Origin: Hydnum rufescens UP504
Lineage: Eukaryota; Basidiomycota; Agaricomycetes; Cantharellales; Hydnaceae
Direction: 5' to 3'
NCBI GenBank assembly: GCA_014904985.1
Contig: MU128929.1
Location: forward strand, 211,663 to 275,662
Length of the DNA stretch: 64,000 nt
Made by a program: the position numbers and the translations under genes. Position 1 is the stretch's first letter, and every line of letters begins with the position of its first letter. Shown here in pieces: positions 22,530 to 36,844 of this stretch. Below the pieces are notes generated by a model, which worked only from the letters and a program-made list of their open reading frames with translations, made no database searches and was not told the DNA's origin.

Positions 22530-24200
22530 GATATCTGGAGGGGGAGGGGTGCCCGACAGCGGCAGGAAGCCGTGCGGCTTCAACGCTCGCTGTTCAACGC
22601 GCGCGCCTAGTACTACTATTATGGGAGAGAAAAAACATGCCTCCCTCACGGGGCAGTACCCGCTCTTGAATGTCCCATAAAGATCTTCCTCTTTACCCGG
22701 AGGGGTATCTCCGCAATAAGACCTCGGACCAATCGCACTAGTTCGTCCACCTCGAAGTCAATCAGTGCACCTCGTTCGAAGAGATACGCAATTTCTGCCA
22801 GCGGGGGCTTCTGGGATTCGAAATTCATTGAGCCTGTGTAATGTGTAATTGGCCCCTGGCCATGACTCATCGAACACGCACCAGAAGTTTTGCCAATATG
22901 CAATCCTAAACCACGACTGCACATTGGCGAATGCGGTGCACACCGTTCTGGTCAGGTAAGAAAGAACACCTTCAGTCGAGCTTCAAACACAACTGGTTCA
23001 ACCAACGGGAATCGAGCTCCGGGATATTGGGTAGACTAAGAACGTCATTGAGAATAATTGAAGGTGTCTCCTCGACAATGAATTCCACGGCCCCAAGATA
23101 CAGTATGATTCCCGGGCTGAAAGTTGCCTAATGATAATCTTAGTAAGCCCTAGGCGCTCCACAATTTCTCCTTCACGTACCTACCTTCCAGTCTGGTCCA
23201 ATGATGGGGATTTTCCTCATCATGTTCTCCACAGCACTCTGATAAAGAGCGAACCGATTGTCATCATTTGACGGGGTGAACCCTCTCCCCTTCGCAAGAT
23301 ATCAAATATTTCATACTTTCTGGGGAGAGAAGAGGATATCAGTTTAGAATTTAGGTTGAAAGTGCACACAACCCACAAAACAATCGTCAAAACACCTCTC
23401 GGCCAAAGAGTCTAGTCTCTCTCTCGAATTCACGACCCCCAGTCCAGTCGCGACGTCATCCACAGCTTTCTAAAGTTCGTCCCCTTCGCCCAATAGACAA
23501 TGGCAGCAGCCTGAGAGTCGCACCCGAAGCGCCGGGGGCGGTGCCACCCCTCCCGTGCGAGAAACAGATCAAAAATGGAACGAGCGGAAGACACAAGCAC
23601 GGGCGTCGAAGTGGCAGACAGCGGATAGAATGGCGCCTTCTCTCCGAAAGTACTCTACTGTTCAGCGACGTTGGCGGAGGTGATATTTGAGACCTTCGTA
23701 AATACGTGCCCAGAATATTAATGTAAGGGTTCTCTCCTTTCCGTTATGATGTCCTGAGTTAACTTAAGGAATTGTTTTAGCGTACTCGGATATCCAGACG
23801 TCTCCCTTATTTCAGGGGGAGCAATAATTGGGGGGCGGGGGGACCGGTGGGTCGCGGCTTTCGTCAGACCGGCCGAGATGGATTCTGAACGCAACTGCGG
23901 GGAAGTAGCAGAAGAGAGAAGAGCCGGCTGGTCATCTAGGGACCCTCCAGATGGTCGTGATTTCGTGGAGAATTCCTCCCCCTGTTTGGCAGATTTGGGG
24001 ATTGTTGGAGAAACTTCAGGAAGAAGCGCCGTTGGTGTGAGAGCGAGATCTTATATAAAGGGTTCATCCCACACGTCGCCCCTGGGTTCATGGACTTTGT
24101 GTCCCAAGGAATATGCTGGAATGTCGTCACCAGTATCCGGACATCCTCGACTGAGAAATCTTCGTCTGATCCATTTTTGATGGGGTCATTGTCCATCGGT
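22530..24200 (-). pseudogene. Inverted, 5'-truncated copy of the ZW10/Dsl1-like gene
   Basis: The minus strand aligns collinearly with about 41,590-43,340 of the intact gene at 40,054. Matches: ATCAAAAATGGATCAG at the start, IPWDT and CGMNP remnants of the acidic repeats, LKFLQQSPNLPN in a shifted frame, GAAATATTTGATATC, TTCATTGTCGAGGAGAC, and finally YLFERGALIDFEVDELVRL. It retains sequence matching an intron of the parent (around 23,110-23,190 versus 42,655-42,718) and the parent's 3' flank beyond the stop codon. It therefore arose by DNA duplication, not retroposition. The N-terminal half is missing and there are many frame breaks. One residual frame (22646-22924) could still encode about 90 residues. 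Confidence 0.85.
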
Positions 24201-24572
24201 ATACTGTAGACAGAAAACTAGTACTGCTGTTTGTTCATGGACATTTAGACCTGAGGGCCAAACTGTTCCGGACCAAGTTGTTTACTGTTATTGACCTGGG
24301 AATAGATTACATCACCAGTAGATGACGAAATAGATCATGGGACGTCAGGTTCACTCCACTCGGTAGTTCCCGAACACCTGGATCCGAGGCTACCACAGTT
24401 CGCCCTATCACTGAAGGTGTGTGTTGTCTCGCTGTCGTTCGCAGCCGACCATCCCTCGAGGGCCACCCTACTCGCAGCTTAGCTGGTTTGGATTGCTTCG
24501 GGCGAGGTTCTTGGCACTGGATGGCTAGATGAATTCTGGATGTACTTGTACTTACTGGTTCCTTTCCCCAGA
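24201..24572. promoter_or_regulatory. Promoter region of the uL2 gene (inferred)
   Basis: 372 bp between the end of the ZW10-derived copy and the ribosomal protein start. No separate gene seen. The duplication breakpoint at about 24,200 lies close to this promoter. Confidence 0.4.
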
Positions 24573-25519
24573 ATGGGTCGCGTAATCAGAGCCCAGAGGC
24601 GGTCGCATGCGATTGTGAGCCCAACCAAATCACAAAGGCCCATCTGGTCGATTCCTAACTGCGTATTCTCCGAATAGTTCAAATCACATACGCACCACAA
24701 CAAAAACCCCGCCCGTTTACGGCCTCTCGACTTCGCTGAGCGCAATGGCTACGTGCGTGGAATTGTAAAAGACATCATTCATGACAGTGGTCGTGGCGCG
24801 CCTCTCGCGCGTGTCGTGTTTCGAGACCCGTACCGTTACAAACTGCGATCAGAAACCTTTATTGCGACGGAAGGGTTACATACGGGTGCCTTCGTGTACT
24901 GCGGACGCAAAGCTTCTCTCGCAGTAGGAAACGTTCTCCCGGTCAGTGCTCTTCCCGAGGGGACCATCATTTGCAATGTCGAAGAGCGACCTGGTGATCG
25001 CGGTGCGCTGGCCCGTACCAGCGGAAATTATGCGACGGTCATTGGGCACAGTACCGAAGACAACAAAACTCGAATTCGCTTGCCAAGTGGTGCCAAAAAG
25101 ACAGTTGCTGGGGGCGCTCGGGCCACCGTCGGCATTGTTGCTGGTGGTGGGAGGATTGACAAACCCCTTCTTAAGGCCGGCCGCGCATACCACAAGTTCA
25201 AGGCTAAGCGTTACAAGTCAGTTCCCTGTTCTGCCAACCATTCTATTTCGCACTGACGTGAGATTCTCCCCTGCAGCTGGCCTCGCACTCGTGGTGTGGC
25301 CATGAACCCTGTGGACCATCCCCACGGTGGTGGTAACCACCAACACATCGGAAAGGCGTCGACAATTTCCAGAAATGCCGTCTCGGGGCAGAAAGTTGGG
25401 CTTATTGCTGCTCGCAGGGTCAGTATATTTCGATTTCCTTTCTTCATATTAGTGTTTCTGATGGGCGCTTGGTACAGACTGGTCTGCTACGTGGTACGGT
25501 CAAGGTCAAGGAGGTTTAA
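24573..25519 (+). CDS. RPL2: 60S ribosomal protein L2 (uL2, RPL8 of animals)
   Basis: Universal large-subunit protein near the peptidyl-transferase centre. Four exons: 24573-24614, 24678-25216, 25277-25418, 25478-25519, total 765 nt, 254 residues, as in other eukaryotes. Start [14 protein letters not shown] joined to [15 protein letters not shown], then [74 protein letters not shown] and GWP-type [20 protein letters not shown]. The last carries the conserved histidine-rich loop required for activity. It ends [15 protein letters not shown]. All three introns are 59-63 bp. No sign of damage. Confidence 0.97.
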
Positions 25520-26289
25520 TTGGTATTCTTGCATGTAATTTACGGCGTGCACATGCATTCTTCTACCCTACATCCTATCCATCGTCGAATATATGCCATG
25601 CCACATGCACAGAATGGAGCTAGAGTAACAGCTTACAGAAACCTTTGTGTGACTGTCCCAAGATTTTTTCTCAACTTGCCTCCTTCGCTGCTGGGCTTCC
25701 CATCGGCTTGGGTATGTATGTAGCTTTTGAGGATTCTCTATCCCACAATACAACATGCTTCGTGTTGGCCGCACTCGAATTCAAGTACCTTACAAGGTGT
25801 ATTGTGGCAAGTGAATTTAATCAAGTCTGAGTCGTCGAATTCAGATCCCGAGGTTCTTTCATTGCAATCTGAAAGAAAATATCTCTAAATGATACAGTAC
25901 AGTAGTAGGCATCAAGTTGTTGACAGGGGATGGCATGAACGAGATCTAAAAAATGCACGCCCGTACTCTCGCTGGGCATATAGTATGCAGTATAACCGGG
26001 GCGACCTCTTCTTCCTTTTTGTATCCAACTTCAATGCCATATTCATGTTTCGTCAATTCTGATGAGTCCTTAGCTGTGGAAAAGTTACTGTAAGTGCCTG
26101 TAAATCGACCGAAAGCGTGAACGATTGCGTGCGAATAACAAGTACTATAATGCTGGAGAGAGATGCAGAGGAGAGGACAAAACTAGAGCGAATTAACAAT
26201 GTCAATGTCAATGCAAAACTAAAACGTGCAGCATCCAAAAAAAAAGCAGAAAAAAAGAGAACAATGGGAGGGCAAGTAGCACGCGACGC
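25520..26289. other. Intergenic between convergent uL2 and Furry genes
   Basis: 770 bp, AT-rich towards 26,230, with only short frames. No RNA gene recognised. Probably both 3' UTRs. Confidence 0.45.
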
Positions 26290-29200
26290 CTAGATTTTCC
26301 GGCCCCTTTCAGTCTTGGGGGATCGCTTAGAAATCAACAATCCTCGGACTCCGCCACTCCGAGGATTCGACCAACCCTGAGGACCTCTCGTATCCTCCAG
26401 GGAGAACGAGTTCAGCTCGTCTTCGCTGTCAGAATCATTGCGATAGCGAGTATGGCCATTTGACCGTGGTGTCGACTGTCGCAATGAGGCCTCGTACTGC
26501 TGCACATCAGTTGAATCCTCTTCCTCCTCTCCATCAGAGTCTTCCGCCATCCGCATGAAGTTTTGATGCAGGGCATCTGCCGATGAATCATAAGAGGATG
26601 ACTCCGCGAAGAGATCCACGAATGGAGTTGGAGGTATGTCCCAGTCTCGACGACGATCACCTGTAACAGCGTCGTCGGTACGGAGCTCTTGTGTTAATGG
26701 CGCGCGAGCGAGCGAGCGCGATAGAATAGCAGCCACACGGCGCTCTGCCTCTTCCGCATCGAAACGCCCTATTGTCTTGGATGATGGCGCAGGGGGGCCA
26801 TTAGATTGGAAGAAAGCATTCAAATCATGTAATGTGTTCACTAGTTCCCCAAGAGATGCGGCAGGGGAAGAATGTTCAGATTCGTGGATCACGATGTCAG
26901 GTTCCGTCCGTGAGGGCTGAGTCTCCTCGTCCTGAGTAAAAAGGATCATCGACATGGTACTTGGGGCGTGCCCGGGGCCGACATTGAAGGTCGACACCAC
27001 AGCCGACACATTGCGACGGCATGAGGAGGACTGGTCAGAGGGGTGTGCGATGCACCATCCTGACTCCCCTGGTGAGCCAAAAACGATGGTATCAGAGGAA
27101 TAATCATTCGCCATCAACCCATGCACGCTCATTCGAACGACATGAGATGCGCTGGGTCCTCCAGATATGCTCATGGGGGTATCCAACACTTCCATTGCTT
27201 GTGTCGCGAATTCGGAGGACAAGAGTCGGAGTAGGGGCATAAGCAACTCGGATCCCGGTAGTGTGAATGGGTTTCGAGCGTCGATGCTCTGGAGGAGTAT
27301 CTTAAGGATTTGGAGGGATTTGACACGAAGCCAAGTTTCTTGGTTGAGGATACAACCAAGCAGAATCGTGACAGTCTCCGTAGCGTGATCAGACCAGTAG
27401 TTCTCTCGCAAGGAGGATACTGCTTGCTTGACGAAATCTTCCTTGCGCTTGAATCGGTTTCTAGATAGGGACGTCATGATACGACTTATGTCCGTCCGGC
27501 CTTCCTCGTCAGCCAATGTGGCGACTGCCTCTGCCATGCATATTAATCGATCGTCAGCAACACCATCTTCGATGATATGGAGACACCACGGCAGGCAGGA
27601 GACATATAGAAGCCGGAGCCGGCTATCTGATGATTCTACTACATCATGCCCTTTGATTTCGACCAGGCGAGTGATCAAGTGATAGCTAGCTTCGAATGTG
27701 ATCGAAGATCTGAGGCCATGAAACACCAATCGTTCGGTGCACAGCTCGTCATTCCCCCAGCCTCTCGGTTTGTGAGCTCGAAGACTATCCACACTTGAAG
27801 CAAGCTTCAAATCAAACGAATCGAGAATGGCATTCATCATGTCGATGGCGAGTGAAAATTCCGCCTCTACTGTGCTTGAGAGACACGCCGATGCGCACCA
27901 AAATAGTTGTGGTAGCAGAGTGGCTGGGACAGATGGTGACTTGGAGTAGTCAATGAGGGTTAGGAGAATCTCCCTGGTAAATCGATGATCAGTCCCGGAG
28001 GTATCGGATATTGTGTTTGACAAGCGTTCCATCATATCTACAGCCATCGAGCCTTGAAGGGTTGGGGAAAGAATACGGAAGATCTGGAAGGACCGGCACG
28101 CTAGCTCTCTAACCGGACCCCTATTACCCCAGAAGAGGGCGATCTCTGCCCAGTACTGCTCAATTGGAGGATACACTGGTCGGAGGATTTCAATGACTGC
28201 CCGACATAACTGCCGCACTTTGGGTACGAGGTCCTCAGTCGATCGCATGTTTTGACCCCCGAATGCATCGGGATCCATCTCAAGGGCATCTATTGTCTTC
28301 ATCAGCTGCGAATGGCTAGGATAGTTCGCTCGATCAGAGAGGCGATCATAGCCCGCACTCCAGCATCGCAGAAGCTGGAATAAAGTGCGTCGTATTTGGA
28401 TCCGGACACTGTTGATGCGGTGATCTAGAAGACTGAAAACGACGTGCAAAAGGGTCGGCAAATGATGGTCATGATCCCATGGGCGGTCTGGCATGAAATC
28501 CCCAAGAAAAAGAATAGCTAATTCCGCTGAGGATAATTGCTGGCGAGACTTCGGAACCGGAAGAAGGACATCGAGATCCTCCACAAAATACTGGTCTTCG
28601 CCGGTAGGAGGAACAGATTCGGGAGCTTGCGCCAAAATCATTGCTGGTGGTTCGAGGACAGAACAAAGTTCATCAAATATCTGAGGCCCGAGACTGGTGC
28701 TGGATATATACGCCACGATTTTTTTGGCATGCAAAACGAATGCCGGGTTGCATCGAATGGTGGCTTGCTCGATCAGGAACTTGATGACTGCATTGCCATT
28801 CGAGATACGGTCTCCAGTAACCAATGTTGCCCACAAAGATTGCAGCGCGTCCGCATGCAGCTCCCCATAACGCACAGTGACCGAGAATAAGTTGTGCAAT
28901 GCACCCAAGCCCTGGCGAGTAAGTTCCTTGTCACCGGACACTATGACGATGTTCGGGATCCACGGCAGAAGACATTGCAGAGCAAGCCTTTCCTGACCAT
29001 CTCGAGCTTGGGGTAGGCGCAAAGTGCACTGAGCGAGAACACCGTACGCAGTGTTAGGATTTGCGGCAGCAAGAATTCCCGATATCTGGCGCTGTGCCTG
29101 AAGATATATACTTGGTGCTGTGCTCCTTGTCGCCGAATCCAGCCTCGCAAACTCAGTGGAACCAGACAACGCTGTATGGGAAACTTCTAGCAGTCGGAAG

Positions 29201-32200
29201 GCTTTCCGTCGAATCTCCACATCACTCCGCCCTAGGTGCACCAAAGCTAGCCAAGTAATTTGGTGAATGTCGAAGTGATGTTGATGAGTAGAAACAATGA
29301 CATCCGCCACGACGTCGAAATAATGTTCGCTGGAGGGACTATGTGATGTGACGTATGAGTGTCGAATCACAGCCTCCAGAAGCGCATTATCGTGGTCGGC
29401 GGCTGACAACAAAGATCGAAGGGCCGTCCTAGAATACCAAGACTGTTTTCAGGATCAACTAGCACAGGTGACATCATGAGCAATACCTTCCATTCAGTAT
29501 ACTAGTCTTGGATTCTGAAGATAGTAAGGCACCGACCCATTCCGAGATCTGAGGGGCTGTAAGCAGCTCGACACTGGGCTTGGCGTCGTTTCCGAAGGAG
29601 AGTTGGTTCGTAGAAAAAGCTCCGCTCTGAGGATTGTGGGTTAGAAATTCTAATCTGTTAAAACGATGTGTAGTGCGATGCTCACGACTAAAGAAGCCAT
29701 CGCAGCAGCGGCAGCAGGTGCTAAAGCTGCTGCCTCCATCTGGAAGCGCTCGACGACGTCTTTTCGATCGTCAAAATCACGGAACGCCCCAGCAGCATTG
29801 GCTCGCATTGCGTCGTGGGCTCTACGGTATGATTGAGGCGTCCCATATGGACACCATTCCTCACAAAGACGATATAACGTTAACCGCGTGAAATCATTGC
29901 CCTTGGGCAAGTCGAAATCTCTATCGAGAGTTGAGAACAGTTGTTCAATTATGTTGCAGAAATATCGTCGTAATCGGCTGGCTTCCCAGTCCAGACGTAC
30001 GTCTGGCTGGCTCAGAAAACTCTCAGTGGCTCGGACGAACCTAAGCATGAGGGAAACGGTGGCTTGATCTTGAGACACGCGGGGCTCCTTGATAAATCGC
30101 GTAGTCAGGCTGTAGACTCTGACGACGGCGATATGCAGTCGGTCCTGCGTTCGTGCTCGTTGCTGCCCAGTTTTTCCAAACGGTTGGTTCCCTCGGTCAT
30201 CGTAGATGTGAGCGCTGATGCTTTGAATGTCTTCGAGAAGAGTTTTGAACACGCCAAGGTGAATTGAACCGAGTGCACCGACAACGGCATCCCGGAACAA
30301 TGGATAATCACAGGCGAGAAAGGGGATGAGATGCCGAAAGAGCCCACGAGCAGTGGACAACCTTTCACGTTGAGACGACGGGTCTGAGGGAACACGAACA
30401 TGCTCTCGGGATGTAGCCGGACGGGCATCCATGGGGATAGCACAAGAACACAGAGCCATGATCCAGGCACGCCACTGATCTATGTCATTCTGGTGGTCTA
30501 CGGTGATTTCTGGCTGTGGAACCGAAGTGGGAGCTGTCCGGGAAGGGGTGATAGGAAAACGGGAAGCAGATGGCGGGGTCGGTTTTGAGCTAGTGCCAGC
30601 TAGAGCTGTGATCACGGGATGATACCGAAGGACGGCAGAATTGAGTGAATCCCGACAAATGTCGAGGACGGTCGGACAGTATTCGATGCATGCCTGCATC
30701 ACCGATGGAAGTACCGAGACCCACAACGAATGGTCGAGGGTATTTTCGCTGTCGAGCAGGCGAAGCAAAAAGTCAGGGAGTTTCGCCTCTCGCCATTTAT
30801 TCATCCTCGCTGTCTCCGCATCCGACAACAATAAACTACTGTCCAAAGGAAGTGAGACCATGACTGCATTCCCGCTGAGGACATCGATCACTGAAACTTC
30901 CTTATGACCCTCTTGGGATTTCGCGACATCTGGAAGTTTGTCATGACGAGGATATCGCTCGCGGAGCTCAGGCACCAGATGTAAGACCTGGATCCCAAAT
31001 GCGCGGATCTGCTTTGAAGTTGAAGCAAGTAGAAAGAGTCCACCGGCCTCCACCTCGTCCAAGAGCGAGAGAGGTTGGATAGGAGGCAACAAAGGATCAA
31101 GAATAAGTTGCTCGTCCACTTCCCCGATTTGCTTCGATTTCTCCAGATTGACCCAATCACCAACCACCGAAACCCATAACTGGATGCGACGAACGTGCCC
31201 AGTTACGATCTGCCATCCTGGATCCTTCAGAAGGCTGGAAGACGCGAATAGAGACCTTCCCAATGCTTTGACAACGAGTCGGACAAAGCGAGGCTCCGAT
31301 GAAAATCGATGAAGAGAATGAGTTGCAGCGTCGGCTACAGTGGGCTCTGCATGGGCAACGGAACGGACAAGGTAATCCAGAGCATCGGAAATCGGAAGAC
31401 TAGGGTGCAAGCAACGAGGCCACGTTTCAAAACAGGATCGAAGGACGTCGAGTTGAGGAATCAATATTTTTGGAAGACAATAAACAGAGCCATCGGGATG
31501 ATTGCGAATCACGACCTGTTCTCGTTCCTCAAATGAGAGATTATGATCGTATTTATAGCGAGGGTCAAGAACAGACATTGGGCCGACAGATTTGATACAT
31601 ATTCGGGAAAGCCTCGCTACGATAGAGCCAAATCGCTCCGTCAAGGTTTGGACATCTTGATGAAGCAATATGGAGGCGGGGAACGAAGTCGCTGAGATCG
31701 GATAATCCCTAGGAGATATAGGTGCGTGGAAGTCAGAGCTAGGCGGCCAAGATGGGTCAGCTTCGCGTTCCAGACAGGAAAGAGAGAGAAGGGTGGCGTG
31801 AATAGCGATTGTGGTCCTTTCTGGCGAAGGCACATCGGTAATATATGGGGACGTAGGAGATCCATTCCCAAGAACAGACTCTTGGACCAAGTCGGTCACA
31901 AGATCTACACCGTATTGGAGATTGCTGCGAGACAGGATGAAGTGGACAACATAAGTCAATGAGGCGCTGGCGTCGTCTGGAACGCTGCGACGCCCTGGAG
32001 GAAAGATGTGACGAATAATGTTGTCCAATTTTGCAGTGACAGTCGAAGCGGGCTCTGTACAGCGATAGAGGTAGGTCCAGACCAACCTGACTAGACCATT
32101 AAGGAGCATGCCGCGAAATGTTCGCTCCTGCGAAAACGAGGTCAGGGCGTCGACTTGAGCAAGGCTGGAGGCGAAAATCATACTTTCGATAGCTTTGCAA

Positions 32201-34482
32201 GTGTACTATCACAAAGAGAAGAGAAATGCCGCTTAAAGAAATTCTCCTCAGCAACGCACAAGCTCGTCACAGCGAGGGGGTATGCGATAGACCAATATCG
32301 AGGCTTCGACATCATAACCACGGCCTTCGAATATATGATTTCGATGGCCTTCGCCCACTGTGGGATGTTAACCTCCGCCTGGGCAGTCTGAAATGCGATT
32401 CCAATAGGTCAAAATGGGTATGAAAAGCTGAAGAGGACACGGAGCTTCATGGAAAAGGATGTGGCAATAGCCGAAACAGGGTATACACACCTTACCAATC
32501 GGATGAAGCATGTACACCAACGTGTCGGCAAATATTGATTTGAGCTTGAACCCATGGGCATTTTTGAAACAGTGGGCTAGGGACTCCATGAACTCGGCAC
32601 CCTGCTCGAATCGTTCCGTCGGCCAGACCTGCATGAACAATATTGGTTTCATTAATCCCTGACGCATAAAAACACCTTACGTTAATCTCAACGTGACGTA
32701 GGCCCAAAATAAGGTTTTCGAATTTTACATCGCCGTCTCTTGTGATCTGGCCATTGGCAAGTGGGGTAAGTTCATGTAAGAAACGATCCGTCACGCTCTG
32801 GAACCTACATGTTCACACGGGGGTGAGCACTTGTGCCAAGAGAAGACTGAAATCACGACATTACCGGAATCCTAGCTAGATGCCCCAGCACCATTGCAAA
32901 TAGGTCTGCATTAGCTCGTTGATTTGACGAAGTGAGCAACTGCCTGTGGAAATGGTGTTAAGCAATAGGACCCTGCGTCTTTAATAGTACTTACAGATCG
33001 GGACTCCGTACAAACTCAGAAAACATGATGGCTTCGAGGCTGTTCCCGAAAATGTCGTCAAGGGATTCTTTGCCAATGACAGAGACGACGGCGATGAGAG
33101 CACGGCAAAAGATATAAGTCGAAGTGATCTGAAAGTCACTTGGCTATGAGCTTATCGGCAGTTAAACGGTAATACCGAGATCCGCACATCTCTTCGTTTG
33201 ATCAGCCGATCCTGGATATCGATCCGCGTGCCACGACCAGCATGCCCAGTAAGATGTCTTTGCACAATGACATCCGGCAGCCCTTGCTCATGTTGACCTT
33301 TTTTCCACCGACTAACAGCATCTATGACAAGTTTCACTTGTTTCTGGGCGATTCGGGCTAAAGACTCCAGCAATTCGTCGAAGGCCTTGTCCACCCCGGG
33401 ACCGATGAAATCTGCCAAAGTGGCATCATATTCCTGAGGGGGGCAGAAAATAGCATGAAGCACCATGACCACAAGACCAAAGGGCATACATACAAGGGTT
33501 TCCTGCAAGAGCTCCTCGATTCTCTGCTCGGCCCCGTGACGAATTGTGTCAATACAACATGCAATGCAAACTCTGCTGGGGTGCTTGGTTCAATTTCTGA
33601 GGAGAATTCAGACGCGTAAGAAGGTGCTGGACGATGATTTCCGCGAATCCCATTCGGCATTCTCGGTACAGGGGGCGGTGTGGCCGAATTGAAACGAGCG
33701 CCATGATGATCAGGATCAGAATGCGCAACAGAGCTACTCGGAGAATGGTCGGGGCCTCGAGCGTAAATCTGTCGAGACATATTGGTTGTTGTGGGAGCAA
33801 TATTGCTCACTGCGCGAGAATGAATGCCGGTCTGTGGAGTGGCAATAGGGGGCGATTTCGAAGAGGAAGGAACATAGGAAGGAGATGGACTTGGGGCCGA
33901 GGGACGCCTTCGAGAAACATTTGACGGGACGGCTTGAGCAATGATAGAACGAGCGGAACCTGTCCGAGAGAAGGGATTGCGAAGAGCAGGATACGACTGG
34001 TGATCTATTGCGGGCACTGGGGGTGCATCACTAGCAGTAGTCCTTGTAGCCTTGAAGGCGTTGCGAATGGACGCAAAGGATGATTTTCGTGAAGGGGCAG
34101 AATAGATGGATGTGGCTACAGAGGGCGTCGCAGCATGACCCTGTCCCCCGAATCTGCCAGATACAGAAGTCCCAGGTCTATTGTGTCCAAAGGAAGATTC
34201 AGACGCAATAGAATCGCCGCGTGCGTGAAAGTATGAACGTTCTGTGGGCTATTATTCTCAAAATTTGGCGGCACTGGGGAAGATGTGCCACCGCTCGGTG
34301 AACCAAATGCTGGTTGAGCGCCGAATTGGAAGTTCTGCGGTCGTCCGAAAGGAATTGGTGTAGCCGTGTAGTCATCGTCGTCAAATGCTAGAATAATCGT
34401 GAACAGTCAACTGAGCAATAAGATAGCTGCATCGAGCGCTTAACGCACATGGAATTTCAATTTGCGCTCCCTCACTCATCAT
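26290..34482 (-). CDS. Cell morphogenesis protein of the Furry/Mor2/Tao3 family
   Basis: Very large HEAT-like scaffold that works with NDR/Orb6/Cbk1 kinases in polarised growth (RAM/MOR pathway) in other fungi. Start MMSEGAQIEIP at 34482, a small intron (donor just after CCAT near 34449), then FDDDDYTATPIPFGRPQN, a Ser/Pro-rich N-terminus, and the conserved core in several exons. Two of these are long: 32181-29650 (843 codons, SLAQVDALTSFSQERTF onward) and 29412-26290 (1040 codons). Family-typical segments include FDIHQITWLALVHLGRSD, LLWCWSAGYDRL-like residues, TREILLTLIDYSKSPSVP and WLRVKSLQILKILLQ. Total about 2,300 residues. C-terminal acidic/Ser-rich tail ends SPKTERGRKI. Intron borders in 32,200-33,150 are only approximate. 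Confidence 0.85.
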
Positions 34483-35377
34483 ACAGGCCTGGTCAGCAGA
34501 AATTGAACATCAAACACCCAATGCAACGGGGGTCCTTCCGCAACCGGAATTATCCGAATTTCACGTGACACCTCAGGGGTGAGTCCTCCTCGCAGTTCTT
34601 GCATCACCGCATCTTTGTAGCTGCACATATTTGGTCCGAGCGACTCTCGGTCAATATTTGCGTATTAATTGGTGCCTTAATTCGTTCTATAACGTCGTCA
34701 TCAACTCCGATGTTGGACTTGCATACGCAATACTAGTTGCAATTGAAACCTCTACTTCTGCATTTGGTCCCTTGTACTGGTCCTTGCGCATCAAATTTCG
34801 ATCCTTCATCCCAAGTGTCACGATTCTTCAAAGATTGAATTTATTCGGCGACTCTATTGGACTTTGAGCCAGGTGCACCAGAAGCTTGTACTCGTTGAAT
34901 ATCTTAAACTAAGTTAATAACTCGACATAGGCATACAGTCAATACAGTTAATACAGACACTGCATTTTATGCTAGAGGAACCATACCGGAGGATAAGGTT
35001 GACCATGTCCAAGAATCAGGACGTCAAGCTACTACCTAACCTGCTCAATATTTCCTCAGTTAGGACCAGGTAAGTCTACCTCGCATCAGAGAGGTTGAGT
35101 ACCTGTACATAGATGATAACATAGCATAGAATATTGTTATTATGGAGCTGCTAGCCGAATGCCCGATCTTCAACCATTGTGGAGACCCCTTTGAAGAAGA
35201 TGCATTTGGACTATGGAGTCAAGGGTTAAGCTGATAACACCATCATGATTCCCCAGGTAAATGTGCAATTTGATTTTACAAGAATTGGGGCGTTTGCATC
35301 CGGTAGACCCGTGTTCGGGAACAGCCGTGTCTAGTCACACTGACACGTCTTCCTCAACGCTTTCTCAAGCCACGTCA
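34483..35377. promoter_or_regulatory. Divergent intergenic region, Furry / Erv29
   Basis: 895 bp between start codons; no gene or RNA recognised. An open frame at 34631-34867 has no family match known to me. Confidence 0.4.
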
Positions 35378-36517
<1,140 letters not shown>

Positions 36518-36844
36518 GCAGGGGAGCTAGTGTTGGTCAATCACCGATTTTGTTGGAAACCACTCGACTCTATGTCATCGAAGACTTTCGATCAGGCAAA
36601 ATGTGTATGACACGAATGGATTCGTTCCGGCCCATACTATACCGCCTGAGTACGAGCGGGGGTCCCGCCTGCCTTCTGTATGAGTACCACCACCAACAAA
36701 TCGGATAGAAATGGCTGATTAATCGATGTTGTATTGAGTGCCTGGTGGCTGGTCTACGTAAACTTTACGCGAGCATCTGACAAGCTCAGAGATCTTGGTA
36801 TAAAGTAAAAGATTCGGTTCTTAGTCAATGTTCTCTGTGCCCCC
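36518..36844. other. Intergenic
   Basis: 327 bp; 3' flank of Erv29 and presumed promoter of the secreted-protein gene. Nothing further seen. Confidence 0.4.
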
